Positions 1-10,699 are shown, counted from the first letter of the stretch. The stretch: 64,000 nt of DNA from Girardinichthys multiradiatus (GCF_021462225.1 NC_061804.1:40611975-40675974), one strand, 5' to 3'. Notes: generated from the sequence alone by a model not told the origin. Program-made: numbers and translations.

Positions 1-770
1 TTGTTAGCTTTTCTCGTCACTATTCACAGCAGCAGGATTGTCTTTGCAGCCTCTGCCCTGATGAGATTAGATCCCCTCTCTTTTAATTTGTGCTGGGTGC
101 CTCTGAGTGCGTAATTGGGCACGCAGAAGGCTGAGTTTGAAATTGTTCTGTGAGCAGATGCTTTATGTTTGTGGTATGTTTGACGGACCCAATGAGGCAA
201 AGACTATATCCTGCTTTGCCTTTAATAAAAATATTGAATTACAGGCTATTGCACAGGAGGGCAGAGCTATGACCTCTGCCATTGGTGCGCATACGGGCAG
301 CTGGTCCAGGCTGACAACACCACAGGAGCGCGTGCAGCTTTTACACTGTACATGCACAAGTGGTACAGTGTACTGAGCTCGAAGTAACTTGCAGCGGTTG
401 CAGCTTACAAATTGGCCACTCAATAATAACAATAAAAAAGACAAATGTGTCTGTGAGTTAACTTTTTAGAGGTTTGCCTCCCTTGAACTTTTAATTCTTT
501 GCCACGTGACTCACTGAGAATGTGTTTGACGACTTCAGAGTTTATTCTAAACAGGAGCAATATTTAAATCCGATGTAATATTAGCAACACATAAATAGTT
601 TGTTGTAGGAGTTTCTATCTGTATGTTATAGCTTTGCTAATATTAAAACATAACATCACATAACTGTCCTGCAAAGAATTTAAATCGGACATATATATAT
701 ATAAAAATAAATGATTTTCCAATGATTTTACTGAATTCAATTTGTATGTTGTGCCAATATTTTAACGATA
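1..770. other. Intergenic DNA, no gene recognised
   Basis: AT-rich sequence with short overlapping reading frames on both strands around 107-444, none resembling a known protein. A short (TA)n run lies near 690-702. I see no exon-like segment, RNA gene or clear repeat before the TA dinucleotide that flanks the first transposon. Confidence 0.5.
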
Positions 771-772
771 TA

Positions 773-1898
773 CAGGGGTTGGACAATGAAACTGAAACAC
801 CTGGTTTTAGACCACAATAATTTATTAGTATGGTGTAGGGCCTCCTTTTGCGGCCAATACAGCGTCAATTCATCTTGGGAATGACATATACAAGTCCTGC
901 ACAGTGGTCAGAGGGATTTTAAGCCATTCTTATTGCAGGATAGTGGCCAGGTCACTATGTGATACTGGTGGAGGAAAACGTTTCCTGACTCGCTCCTCCA
1001 AAACATCCCAAAGTGGCTCAATAATATTTAGATCTGGTGACTGTGCAGGCCATGGGAGATGTTCAACTTCACTTTCATGTTCATCAAACCAATCATTCAC
1101 CAGTCTTGCTGTGTGTATTGGTGCATTGTCATCCTGATACACGGCACCACCTTCAGGATACAATGTTTGAACCATTAGACGCACATGGTCCTCAAGAATG
1201 GTTCGGTAGTCCTTGGCAGTTACGCGCCCATCTAGCACAAGTATTGGACCAAGTGAATGCCATGATATGGCAGCCCAAACCATCACTGATCCACCCCCAT
1301 GCTTCACTCTGGGCATGCAACAGTCTGGGTGGTACGCTTCTTTGGGGCTTCTCCACATCGTAACTCTCCCAGATGTGGGGAAAACAGTAAAGGTGGACAG
1401 GGACAGAGAACAATACATGTTTCACATTGTCCACAGCCCAAGATTTGCACTCCTTTCCTTGCACCATTGAAACCGACATTTGGCATTGGCATGAGTGACC
1501 AAAGGTTTGGCTATAGCAACCCGGCCGTGTATATTGACCCTGTGGAGCTCCCGACGGACAGTTCTGGTGGAAACAGGAGAGTTGTATGCTGACATTACCC
1601 TGGATACCGTGGCTCTTGATACATCACAAAAACTTGCTGTCTTGGTCACAGATGTGCCAGCAAGACGTGCACCAACATTTTGTCCTCTTTTGAACTCTGG
1701 TATGTCACCCATAATGTTGTGTGCATTTCAATATTTTGAGCAAAACTGTGCTCTTACCCTGCTAATTGAACCTTCACACTCTGCTCTTACTGGTGCAATG
1801 TGCAATCAATGAAGACTGGCTACCAGGCTGGTCCAATTTAGCCATGAAACCTCCCACAATAAAATGACAGGTGTTTCAGTTTCATTGTCCAACCCCTG
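773..1898 (-). mobile_element. Tc1/mariner transposon relic (DD36E-like)
   Basis: A complete but inactive element. A perfect 31 bp terminal inverted repeat occupies 773-803 and 1868-1898; both ends read CAGGGGTTGGACAATGAAAC inward. TA dinucleotides flank it at 771-772 and 1899-1900, the usual Tc1/mariner target-site duplication. The 1,126 bp length is shorter than an intact element because the coding part carries an internal deletion. The transposase is read on the minus strand. Confidence 0.93.
930..1712 (-). pseudogene. Broken Tc1/mariner transposase (DD36E type)
   Basis: Two minus-strand frames together give a degraded transposase. The N-terminal part (1422-1712) starts MGDIPEFKRG and contains the SVTKTASFCDVSRATVSRVM helix-turn-helix, then jumps straight to STRTVRREL, so the second DNA-binding region is missing. 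The C-terminal part (930-1418) holds KHGGGSVMVWAAISW, DDNAPIHTARLV and SPDLNIIEPLWDVLEERV. The second catalytic Asp and the Glu are separated by 36 residues rather than the 34 of classical Tc1 elements, as in the DD36E family known from animals. The first catalytic Asp motif is not in frame. Non-functional. Confidence 0.88.
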
Positions 1899-1900
1899 TA

Positions 1901-2815
1901 CAACATAGTTTCAATTGTTTTCTGGTGACACAAAATAGTTTTTCACTTTATAAACCCTCCCCTGGCTTATGTTCACATTTAAACAACATAATCAAACTGA
2001 TCCAGAGTGTTCTGTAATGACACAATGTTACTGTCGCAATGTGTTTTGTTTAGTGTGAGGTTAATTCATACACTGTCTTTGTCATAACATGGAATAGGCC
2101 ACCTTAAAATCGCAACTTTTCACCTGCTAAAAAAGCAATTTTAACATCGACTTTGCAAATGAAGGATTTAATCTGCCTTATAATGACGTTATTTATTTCC
2201 TATTAATTATATTATCAACATCAAAGCACAGTGGATCCTTTGCATGATGTGCAATTACAGTTAACAGGCTGTGCAAGCTGACTGCGCACTTCGCCATGAT
2301 CTGGTTTATGCTTCAGCAGGAAATTTCACAGACAGCGATGTTGTGCTAAAATGATCGAGGCACAAGAACAAAAGTGCCAAATCAGAGCTTAGATAATCCT
2401 ACAAAGAATCCTCTATTCTCATCTAATTTTATTATTTTTACTTTTGACAACCCAAATCTGTTGACACATGTAAAGAATATTCTCTCTCCCCATCCTCTGT
2501 TATTCTATCTATTCCTCCTTCTGGCCACGGTGACAGCAGACATCATTGGGTCCCAGTTAGTACCTGCATTTCGAACTGCATTGCGGGTGGTAAGGGATTA
2601 TATTTGCTTATCCTGCTCCTATAATTGTGCACATTTGGGTCATTATCATATGTTTTGCGTATTCATGAAGGCAAACACGCTAAAAGGTTTGCGCCCGCGG
2701 TTCCACTGATTTTACACACGCAATCCGATTAACACCTTGGAGATCAGTTTTGCAGATGCAAACAAGTTTGTGTGTGGTTTTGTACATGCAAATCATTTGA
2801 AGATCAGCCCCTATA
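1901..2815. other. Intergenic DNA, nothing recognised
   Basis: AT-rich sequence with no recognisable exon, RNA gene or repeat. The 111-residue plus-strand frame at 2374-2709 has a hydrophobic stretch but no family resemblance, and I treat it as chance. Confidence 0.45.
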
Positions 2816-3395
2816 TGTTGCAGAAAACTAACACACTGCACATCACCCTGTAAATATCATCCCAGCAGTGAAACACGGCGGTGGTTGTGTCATGTTGTGT
2901 GTTTTTCTTTAGCAGTTACAGGGAAAAAGCTAAGGGTTGCACAGGAAGATGGATGGAACTTAATACAGGTAAATCCTGAAAAAAAACAAAAAACTGTAAA
3001 CATACAGCAAGGTCTACAATGGAAAGCATAGTCATGTGATAGAATGGCCCAGTCCTAAATCCACTTGGGAATCGCCTGTGGCAAGACTTTCAAAATGAAG
3101 CTCTCCATCTGACAGGTCAGCAAAGCTGGTAAAGATAAACCCCAAAAGATTTGCAGAAACTGCAGCGAAAGGTGGTTCTACAGCTTTGACTCTAGTGGAC
3201 TGAATATAAATACACACCACACCTTTCAGTTATTTGTTGGTACAAAAGTTTTTTTAAAGTGTGAATCATTTTACTTCCATTTCAAAATAATGTGCTACTT
3301 TGTGCTGGTCCATTACATTGAATCTGAACATATTGCACTGATGTTTGTGGTTGTAAAAAAGTTCTACTGACATGAATACTTTTTTAAGCCACTCT
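2816..3395 (+). mobile_element. Decayed Tc1 element, 3' half
   Basis: Plus-strand remnant of a common fish Tc1 family. Recognisable pieces in order are the stretch for 'ENxHCTSPCKY' type sequence, a GGCGGTGG motif with a shared 'GGGC' turn, 'TACAATGGAAAGCATAGTCA', and 'GAATGGCCCAGTCCTAAATC', which corresponds to the WPSQSPDLNP region. The catalytic frame is broken by many indels. The end, near 3370, resembles the CATGAATACTTTTTT terminus of the same family. The fragments at about 41250 and 60258 belong to the same group. Confidence 0.7.
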
Positions 3396-4430
3396 ACAAG
3401 AATGATTTTGTAAAGCTTCCTAGCCCATGTCTATGTGCAAGCATGCAAACAGCCCCTATGTAATATTCATGATGAGTGAAAGAAAGTCCCTGTGGTCGAC
3501 CACGCAGGCTGTCAGCTCGAGGGATTTTGGCTGCCACTGAAAGAACATGGAAGATATTTGCTTTGTCAGATAAACACGAGGGTAAATGTTTTACAAACTG
3601 GCTGGGGGAAACCAGCAATGCCAGTCTCCTGTCTTCCAGTGCCGATTATCTCCTCCAGAGTCTTTTCAGTGAAGGTCTTGCTTACATATCTAAACTTTCT
3701 AGTTGGTAAAGATGGATTTAACATTGCTTCCTGTGGACAACGGTGATTTCCTTTCTAATTTTTACATTGAAAGACAGCATATATTAAACATCAATTTTTG
3801 TCTATTTTCTCAGTCTTTCATGCAAAAAATGTCAATGTCGGGAAAGGCATTCACCAGCAGTTTCCTGTAAACTACGACACAGTGATCGAACTGCAGGGTC
3901 ATGAACTTCTCATGTAAACATTTCTCAAAATCCCCGGTAGACTGAGAAAGGGCAGTTTAGTGTCAACCAGTCTGGCCTAGACCAGACTGAGAAGTGAACC
4001 TTTTGCTGCAGAGGTCATGGCATATTTAGAGTGAAGCAAGCCAGACTTAACTAAGCTGAGAATCTGCTCCTATCGTTCACTTGGTGTGAACTTACACAGC
4101 TTTATGTCATATTCTGGTGGGATCTAGTTACCCCTGGACTCCATCTGGATCAGTCAGAGCTCCTACAGTTTGATAGTGGACACAGTCATTAGAACAGCTG
4201 TGACACTGTTAAAAAGTACCTGCAGTTTTAGGGTGCTTATGCTGAACTGTTGATCCTGTACGCAATTTGACTATTGACATTTTGCTCATGTCAGTCAGAA
4301 TGGGTCTGTGTGTTTGTTGGATAAATACAAACGTCTCTAAAACACCTGGGCTATGTCATGTGATTTGTTCCTAAATCATGTGGATTAAAAACATTAAAGA
4401 TATAATTTAGAATATTTAAAGGTGACCTAT
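3396..4430. other. Intergenic DNA, nothing recognised
   Basis: No gene, RNA or clear repeat. Overlapping reading frames at 3394-3746 on both strands show no family resemblance. Confidence 0.4.
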
Positions 4431-4803
4431 TATACTTCCTTTTAAACATTTGGGATAGGTCTATGGGCTATACAGAACATGTTAATAACATTTTTCGCAC
4501 AAAATAATTCTCAGATAATGATATTTCACCTCCTCAGTTCCCCCTTTTTTAAATGCTCCTCTCAAAATGAGCTGTTTTTGGGCTCTGTCACTTTTATGCA
4601 AAGCTGTATCTGGCCGCACCCCCAACCAGTGTGTTGGACCACTGGTTTGCTGAATATTGGACCATTTGCACGTTGCTGGACGCCACTAAGCCTTTCCAAC
4701 GTCATTGGCCATTTTGTACCGCAGGATAGTCTGTACCTACAAATCCCAGCGGGCACCGCGGCTGAGAGGACGGGGGCGTCGCAGCTCTGAGGCCACAGTC
4801 AAC
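4431..4803. repeat. Interspersed repeat fragment, shared with 12440-12612
   Basis: The segment begins with GGTGACCTATTATACTTCC, a start seen in many dispersed fish repeats. Its part 4628-4795 is clearly the reverse complement of 12440-12612: both contain TGAATATTGGACCATTTGCA followed by CGTTGCTGGACGC and a matching GGCCATTTTGTA block. I infer a non-autonomous repeat family. The Tc1 copy at 4806 is inserted at its right edge. The family is not identified. Confidence 0.65.
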
Positions 4804-4805
4804 TA

Positions 4806-6415
4806 CAGGTCCTTCTCAAAATATTAGCATATTGTGATAAAGTTCATTATTTTCCATAATATCATGATGAAAATTTAACATTCATATATTTTAGATTCAT
4901 TGCACACTAACTGAAATATTTCAGGTCTTTTATTGTCTTAATACGGATGATTTTGGCATACAGCTCATGAAAACCCAAAATTCCTATCTCACAAAATTAG
5001 CATATTTCATCCGACCAATAAAAGAAAAGTGTTTTTAATACAAAAAACGTCAACCTTCAAATAATCATGTACAGTTATGCACTCAATACTTGGTCGGGAA
5101 TCCTTTTGCAGAAATGACTGCTTCAATGCGGCGTGGCATGGAGGCAATCAGCCTGTGGTACTACTGAGGTCTTATGGAGGCCCAGGATGCTTCGATAGCG
5201 GCCTTTAGCTCATCCAGAGTGTTGGGTCTTGAGTCTCTCAACGTTCTCTTCACAATATCCCACAGATTCTCTATGGGGTTCAGGTCAGGAGAGTTGGCAG
5301 GCCAATTGAGCACAGTGATACCATGGTCAGTAAACCATTTACCAGTGGTTTTGGCACTGTGAGCAGGTGCTAGGTCGTGCTGAAAAATGAAATCTTCATC
5401 TCCATAAAGATTTTCAGCAGATGGAAGCATGAAGTGCTCCAAAATCTCCTGATAGCTAGCTGCATTGGCCCTGCCCTTGATAAAACACAGTGGACCAACA
5501 CCAGCAGCTGACACGGCACCCCAGACCATCACTGACTGTGGGTACTTGATACTGGACTTCTGGCATTTTGGCATTTCCTTCTCCCCAGTCTTCCTCCAGA
5601 CTCTGGCACTTTGATTTCCGAATGACATGCAGAATTTGCTTTCATCCGAAAAAAGTACTTTGGGCCACTGAGCAACAGTCCAGTGCTGCTTCTCTGTAGC
5701 CCAGGTCAGGCGCTTCTGCCGCTGTTTCTGGCTCAAAAGTGGCTTGACCTGGGGAATGCGGCACCTGTAGCCCATTTCCTGCACACGCCTGTGCACGGTG
5801 GCTCTGGATGTTTCTACTCCAGACTTAGTCCACTGCTGCCGTAGGTCCCCCAAGGTCTGGAATCGACCCTTCTCCACAATCTTCCTCAGGGTCCGGTCAC
5901 TTCTTCTCGTTGTGCAGCGTTTTCTGCCACACTTTTTCCTTCCCACAGACTTCCCACTGAGGTGCCTTGATACAGCACTCTGGGAACAGCCTATTCGTTC
6001 AGAAATTTCTTTCTGTGTCTTACCCTCTTGCTTGAGGGTGTCAATAGTGGCCTTCTGGACAGCAGTCAGGTCGGCAGTCTTACCCATGATTGGGGTTTTG
6101 AGTGATGAATCAGGCTGGGAGTTTTAAAGACCTCAGGAATCTTTTGCAGGTGTTTAGAGTTAACTCGTTGATTCAGATGATTAGGTTCATAGCTCGTTTA
6201 GAGACCCTTTTAATGATATGCTAATTTTGTGAGATAGGAATTTTGGGTTTTCATGAGCTGTATGCCAAAATCATCCGTATTAAGACAATAAAAGACCTGA
6301 AATATGTCAGTTAGTGTGCAATGAATCTAAAATATATGAATGTTAAATTTTCATCATGACATTATGGAAAATAATGAACTTTATCACAATATGCTAATAT
6401 TTTGAGAAGGACCTG
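4806..6415 (-). mobile_element. Tc1 transposon, copy 1, nearly intact
   Basis: A 1,610 bp element flanked by TA at 4804-4805 and 6416-6417. The ends start CAGGTCCTTCTCAAAATATT. The inverted repeats are about 200 bp each (4806-5005 and 6216-6415) and differ at only a few positions, so the insertion is young. It carries one minus-strand transposase frame. The second copy at 16118-17714 has the same structure and orientation. Confidence 0.97.
5083..6087 (-). pseudogene. Tc1 transposase with one late nonsense codon
   Basis: The minus-strand frame starts MGKTADLTAVQKATIDTLKQ at 6087 and runs 308 codons to a TAG at 5161-5163. The same frame continues through to a TGA at 5083-5085, so the undamaged protein would have 334 residues, a normal Tc1 length. 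Copy 2 reads CAG (Gln) at the site of the TAG, so a single C-to-T change explains the stop. An N-terminal paired-like helix-turn-helix (KEISERIGCSQSAVSRHL) precedes a GRKKCGRKR basic stretch. All three catalytic acids are present: the Asp of VLFSDESKF, the Asp of FQHDLAPAHS and the Glu of SPDLNPIENLW (DD34E). The stop removes only the last 26 residues, after the catalytic Glu, so whether the shortened protein could act is unclear. Confidence 0.93.
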
Positions 6416-6417
6416 TA

Positions 6418-6711
6418 GCTCAAACTGATTAAGACATCTCTACCATTTGATGTAAGTATGTAAGGCTAAAAAGATCCACCAGATGACACTGTGATCATAA
6501 ATGGTAGGTTGATCTTTCCCTCCTCCAACCAGGAAGTCAAAAACTAAAAAATCAAGCATGGGATCATGACTGTTTCTGGGCAAACTTTGAAAGGTTTGTA
6601 TACTTTCTTTTACATATTTTGGTGATAAAGGCCTGAGTAAACAGAATTATGACCCTTGATGCAGCATAAAACTCATATTATATTTTAAAAAGGTTTTAGA
6701 AATGTGCTTCA
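6418..6711. other. Intergenic DNA between transposons
   Basis: AT-rich sequence of unknown origin. It may include the outer left end of the piggyBac element, whose exact boundary I could not place. Confidence 0.35.
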
Positions 6712-7041
6712 CCAAACGGTTGATTTGTCACTTCATGGTATGGGTAGCTAATGTAATTAAAACTGATAACATGCTATAAAATCAACTTACTCAAACAAAC
6801 TAGTTTATCTATTTCTGTAAATATGACTCATTAAGTGTTAGTACATCATGATATGCTAAAAACCTTTTCCTGTTGCTTACTTTTTTCTTTATAAGTTGAT
6901 CTAAATCACTGTGATAAAAATCCCACAAAAATTTAGAAATCATAATTACCTCAATACCATTTAACTAAATACCACTAACTGGTGTACTAATATTACTACC
7001 ACTGATAATTATAATTTCATCTTTTCAGCAAGTTTAACAAG

Positions 7042-8844
7042 ATGGACTCTAAAACATTCTGCAGTGCAAGACTACATATTCCTCTGGCCCTTGTACCAGC
7101 AAATCCTCATGACTCTGATGCAGATCTGAGTGATGATGATGACCCAATACTGGATCCTGATTATCAGCCCATACAGGCAGAATATTCTAGTGACACATCA
7201 TTTGAATCCCTGGATGAAGAAGAGCCTCCCTCAACAAGCAGATCATCTACACAGCCATCTTGTAAGAGGCGCAAAATGGGCAAACACACCTTAAAAACAG
7301 TTTGTCTGGAGGAGATAGAGGGCACCTCTACCTCAATTTCCCCCTCAGGCCAAAACCAAAACACAAGAAGAATCTGGAAGCATGAGGACATTGAGGAATT
7401 TGAGGTTCCAAATCCAACATTTGAACCCCCTGAGGTTGTACATACACCCTTTCATTATTTCAAAAAGCTGTTCACTGATGAGATGATTGAACATATTGCT
7501 CATCATACAAATCTGTACTCTGCTCAGGAGTTGGGAGATCCAATTAAGACTAGCCCTGAAGAAATTGAGGATTTCGTAGCGTTCCTTCTCTATATGGGTG
7601 TTTTCAACTTCCCTTCTCTGGAGGATTACTGGCACCATGAGTCATGTTTCAATGTGGTAGCTGATATTATGCCAAGGAAGAGATTCCAGTTGTTACGGCG
7701 GTTCCTTCATTTCAATGATAATCAGCAGAGCAATGAAAGTCCAGATCGATTTTACAAAATCCGACCCCTCTTTGAGATGCTTCGAGAACAATGTCTACTG
7801 ATACCATCTACTTACAAGCACAGTATAGATGAGGTTATGGTAGCATATAAAGGCACAAGGGCTGGCAATCTCCGACAATATATTGCCAACAAGCCAGATA
7901 AGTGGGGCTTCAAATTGTTTTGTCGAGCAAGTTCATCTGGCATAATCCATGACTTGCTCCTGTACCAAGGGGTCTCCACATTCTTCAATGTGGCCCACAG
8001 TGAACAGGAACAAAGGCTACCTCTAGGAGCCAAACTGGTGACAACACTATGCAAAACCATAAAACAGCCTCAGCTGTCTCTTATCTTCTGTGACAACTTC
8101 TTTACAAGTTTCAGCTTGGTCCAGAGCTTGCAAACGTCTTTGAGTGTCAAGTGCATTGGTACCGTAAGACCAAACCGCACTGGTGGAGCACCTTTGATGG
8201 CAGAAAAAGAACTAATGAAAAAGGGCCGTGGAGCCTATGATTACAGGTCGACTGAAGGGGTAATTGCAGTCAAATGGTTTGACAACAAATGTGTCAACCT
8301 TCTGAGCAATGCCTGTGGGATCATGCCTCTTCCAACTGTCAACCGGTGGAGCAAGGAGTCTAGCACAAAGATCGCTATCCCATGTCCGTCACTCATCCCT
8401 GCTTATAATGAGCATATGGGGGGAATTGATCTTTCTGACATGCTGGTTCACCTGTACAAGACCCCAGCTAAGTCCAGGCGATGGTATATTCCCCTATTTG
8501 GATATATCCTTGACCTGTGCATTGCAAATTCCTGGCTGGTCTACAAGAGGGACTGTGGCCTTCTCAACCAGAAGTTGATGTCTCTCAAAAGGTTCCGCCT
8601 GGCAGTTGCCCACAGCTTGAACCAAGCCAACAAGCCAGTATCCAGAGTTGGCCGACCATCATTCACTTCTTCCCTTTCACAGAAGAAACGATATACCCCA
8701 AGACCCTCACAACCAAAACCACAACCAGATATGATAATGTGGGACACTGGCCTCTTCATTCTGACAAGCGGGGACGATGCAACCTATGCCCAAAGGGTGT
8801 ATCTAGGTGGAAATGTAAAAAGTGCAATGTTTTCTTGTGTTTGA
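7042..8844 (+). CDS. piggyBac-like transposase (C-terminus frameshifted)
   Basis: A 600-residue frame of the piggyBac transposase (DDE_Tnp_1_7) family, which catalyses cut-and-paste transposition at TTAA sites. The N-terminus is acidic and disordered (SDADLSDDDDPILDPDY), followed by a basic KRRK patch. The catalytic region shows HSIDEVMVAYKG (first Asp), LIFCDNFFTS (second Asp) and EHMGGIDLSDMLV (third acidic site). The expected Cys-rich zinc-binding tail (RCNLCPKG...CKKCNVFLC, 8758-8885) lies in another frame, so a single-base-type indel near 8,720 replaces it with an unrelated 33-residue tail. The start is the first ATG after an AT-rich leader. The rest of the frame is open, suggesting recent activity. 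A domesticated PGBD gene is less likely because of the flanking inverted repeats and the frameshift. Confidence 0.9.
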   Translation: MDSKTFCSARLHIPLALVPANPHDSDADLSDDDDPILDPDYQPIQAEYSSDTSFESLDEEEPPSTSRSSTQPSCKRRKMGKHTLKTVCLEEIEGTSTSISPSGQNQNTRRIWKHEDIEEFEVPNPTFEPPEVVHTPFHYFKKLFTDEMIEHIAHHTNLYSAQELGDPIKTSPEEIEDFVAFLLYMGVFNFPSLEDYWHHESCFNVVADIMPRKRFQLLRRFLHFNDNQQSNESPDRFYKIRPLFEMLREQCLLIPSTYKHSIDEVMVAYKGTRAGNLRQYIANKPDKWGFKLFCRASSSGIIHDLLLYQGVSTFFNVAHSEQEQRLPLGAKLVTTLCKTIKQPQLSLIFCDNFFTSFSLVQSLQTSLSVKCIGTVRPNRTGGAPLMAEKELMKKGRGAYDYRSTEGVIAVKWFDNKCVNLLSNACGIMPLPTVNRWSKESSTKIAIPCPSLIPAYNEHMGGIDLSDMLVHLYKTPAKSRRWYIPLFGYILDLCIANSWLVYKRDCGLLNQKLMSLKRFRLAVAHSLNQANKPVSRVGRPSFTSSLSQKKRYTPRPSQPKPQPDMIMWDTGLFILTSGDDATYAQRVYLGGNVKSAMFSCV

Positions 8845-8885
8845 ACATAAACCAGGAGTGCTTTGTAGCATATCACCAAAAGTGA
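8758..8885 (+). pseudogene. Out-of-frame Cys-rich tail of the piggyBac transposase
   Basis: This frame encodes DNVGHWPLHSDKRGRCNLC and then two Cys pairs in CKKCNVFLCLN and ends AYHQK stop. It is the C-terminal zinc-binding domain that piggyBac transposases use to bind the element ends. It is displaced from the main frame by an indel at about 8,715-8,740. Confidence 0.85.
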
Positions 8886-9745
8886 ATATCTGAAAACAAC
8901 AGTGCTATTGCACAATCACACCACTGAGGTGTGTTGACTTGCAGAGTTTAGAAATTTAGTATTTTCATAAGTTTGGCACTGTTTTATTGTGCAGTTTTTC
9001 AAAGTTTTCAAAATCACTAATAGTTAATTTAATCCACAAGAATTTGGATCTTGTACCTCAAAAATGTGAGTGCTGTTGTCTCACAAATGAGGTTTATTGA
9101 GATTTAGAAGCAGGACATTTTTTTTGTCTTGTGTTTTGCACTGCCATTATTTTTTTTTTTTTGTAGGAAAATGAATGTTTTGCACAAGGGCACTTAATCA
9201 GAAGTTGACTAAATGCGAGAGTTTTGTGCTGTTGCACTTTGTTACAGATGCAGTCAGCCTGAAAATGTGCAAATGCATAATTTCATTGTTTGAAACAGTA
9301 TTTTCACCAAATGTGAATATCTAATATTCAAAAAAACAACAGTGCTATTGCACAATAACACCGCTGAGGTGTGTTGACTTGCAGAATGTAGAAATGTAGT
9401 ATTTTAATATGTTTGGCACTGTTTTATTGTGCAGTTTTTCAAAGTTTAGATTAAATCAATAATAGTTCATTTAATTCACGAGAATTTGGATCTTGTACCT
9501 CAAAAATGTGAGTGCTGTTGTCTCCCCACAAATTAGGTTTATTGAGATTTAGAAGTAGGATTTTTCTTTCTCTTGTTTTGCACTACCATAATGTTTTTTG
9601 TAGAAAAATGAATGTTTTGCACAAGGGCACTTAATAAGAAGTTGACTAAATGTGAGAGTGTTGTGCTGTTGCACTTTGTTACAGATGCCTGAATATGTGT
9701 AAATGCATAATTTCATTGTTTGAAACTGTATTTTCATTCATTGAA
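8873..9745 (+). repeat. 431 bp tandem duplication after the transposase
   Basis: Two head-to-tail copies offset by 431 bases: GAATATCT at 8884 recurs at 9315, and the blocks AACAACAGTGCTATTGCAC, GAGGTGTGTTGACTTGCAGA and GAATGTTTTGCACAAGGGCA recur in the same order. Copies differ by scattered substitutions and small indels, so the duplication is not recent. The unit begins almost exactly at the displaced stop codon of the transposase tail (TCACCAAAAGTGA versus TCACCAAATGTGA). Confidence 0.92.
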
Positions 9746-9781
9746 ATGAAATGAAGCAATGTTTTGTAGCAAACTACCAGA

Positions 9782-9787
9782 AATAAA
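9782..9787 (+). promoter_or_regulatory. Candidate polyadenylation signal of the piggyBac gene
   Basis: AATAAA lies downstream of the tandem duplication and upstream of the right inverted repeat arm, followed by T-rich sequence, as expected for a transposon transcript end. Position-based inference. Confidence 0.45.
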
Positions 9788-9924
9788 GTATAACCAATGC
9801 CCTGGATATTCTTTTTTGCTTTTTTTATTTATAAATTACCATGTTTATGTTACTTTTTCTACTGTTTGTGCAATTAATTTGGAATTTTGCACTTTAACCA
9901 TGAAGTGACATCTTGACCATTTGG

Positions 9925-10699
9925 TAGAGGTAAATATTTTTAAATGTAAACGGTATGTAATAGAAAAAATCGTTGATTATTGTTATAAGCCACATAAGAA
10001 ATGCAAAAAATAATTTTTTTCACAGAGTTTTTCTTAGTGGGGTAGTTAAAGGGATATCTTCCCTGCAGTTCATAACTCTCTTTGTGTCTTCATTTGGTCT
10101 AAATACAGAGTTATTGGTCCTGGAGGCTAAAGCCAGAACATAGTTGGGTGTACTGTGAGCCAGCGCGGACTCTGCGCTCACTGTGCGCGGCTTCATAGTC
10201 GAGCATACTAATTTCCTATATTACTGGTGACAAATTCCTACATTTTCCACTCTCTGCCATGGCGTCATCGGACAGGAAGGCAGAACTAATTTGTGTAGCT
10301 TTGGAAAAACAAAAAGAAAAGAAGGTGGTTTTAAAGGCCATTAAACCAGACTAGCGATGAAGAAGAGGAATATACCTCTCAGTGCGAGGCAGAGAGCGGC
10401 CGTGACGCTGTTCGTACTCTCAGCCGGCTGCTCAGAGCAGTGTGTCACATATAAAACAGTTCAATGTGGAGACTTTTTCCTGCCGAGCAGTTTATTGTGC
10501 GGCACTGCATACGGGGTTGTAAAAATTTAGCTTTGCGCAGACATGTCCGGTGAGCGGAGTTAAGTACGCGCATCTATGTTTTGCCCTGAAAAGCTAGTTC
10601 AAAGTGGGCCAAGACCAAAGCAGAATTCCAAACTCAAAAATGTGAAATCGTTTGCAAATGCCATTTTCCAAGCCTTTCAACCACTGTTAAATTTCCGTT
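9925..10699. other. Intergenic DNA with a locally GC-rich unidentified part
   Basis: The part 10130-10560 is richer in GC and CpG than its surroundings and contains an ATG at 10259 opening a short frame (MASSDRKAELICVALEKQ) that closes after about 30 codons. This looks like the decayed 5' portion of some mobile element, but I cannot name the family. Confidence 0.35.

Larger units (their letters stand above)
6712..9924 (+). mobile_element. piggyBac-type DNA transposon
   Basis: A transposase frame (7042-8844) and its 3' region are bracketed by an imperfect 28 bp inverted repeat at 6712-6739 and 9897-9924, matching at 23 of 28 positions; the inner half TGTCACTTCATGGT is identical in both arms. 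I infer that these are terminal or subterminal repeats. TTAA tetranucleotides occur outside each arm (6685-6688 and 9940-9943), but the distances differ, so the true ends remain open. An AATAAA polyadenylation signal sits at 9782. A 431 bp tandem duplication lies between the coding end and this signal. Confidence 0.82.

Noticed and set aside
107..444. Overlapping frames on both strands near the window start
   Set aside because: No homology, no supporting splice or promoter signals, and ambiguous strand.
8309..8578. Additional plus-strand frame inside the piggyBac gene
   Set aside because: Out-of-frame shadow of the transposase without its own motif.
6685..9943. TTAA at 6685-6688 and 9940-9943 as the exact piggyBac ends
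   Set aside because: The sequences between TTAA and the inverted repeat arms differ in length and do not align well; TTAA is common in such AT-rich DNA.
10259..10353. Short frame MASSDRKAELICVALEKQ as a gene
   Set aside because: It closes after about 30 codons without a splice donor that I can defend; it is recorded only as an unidentified GC-rich element piece.
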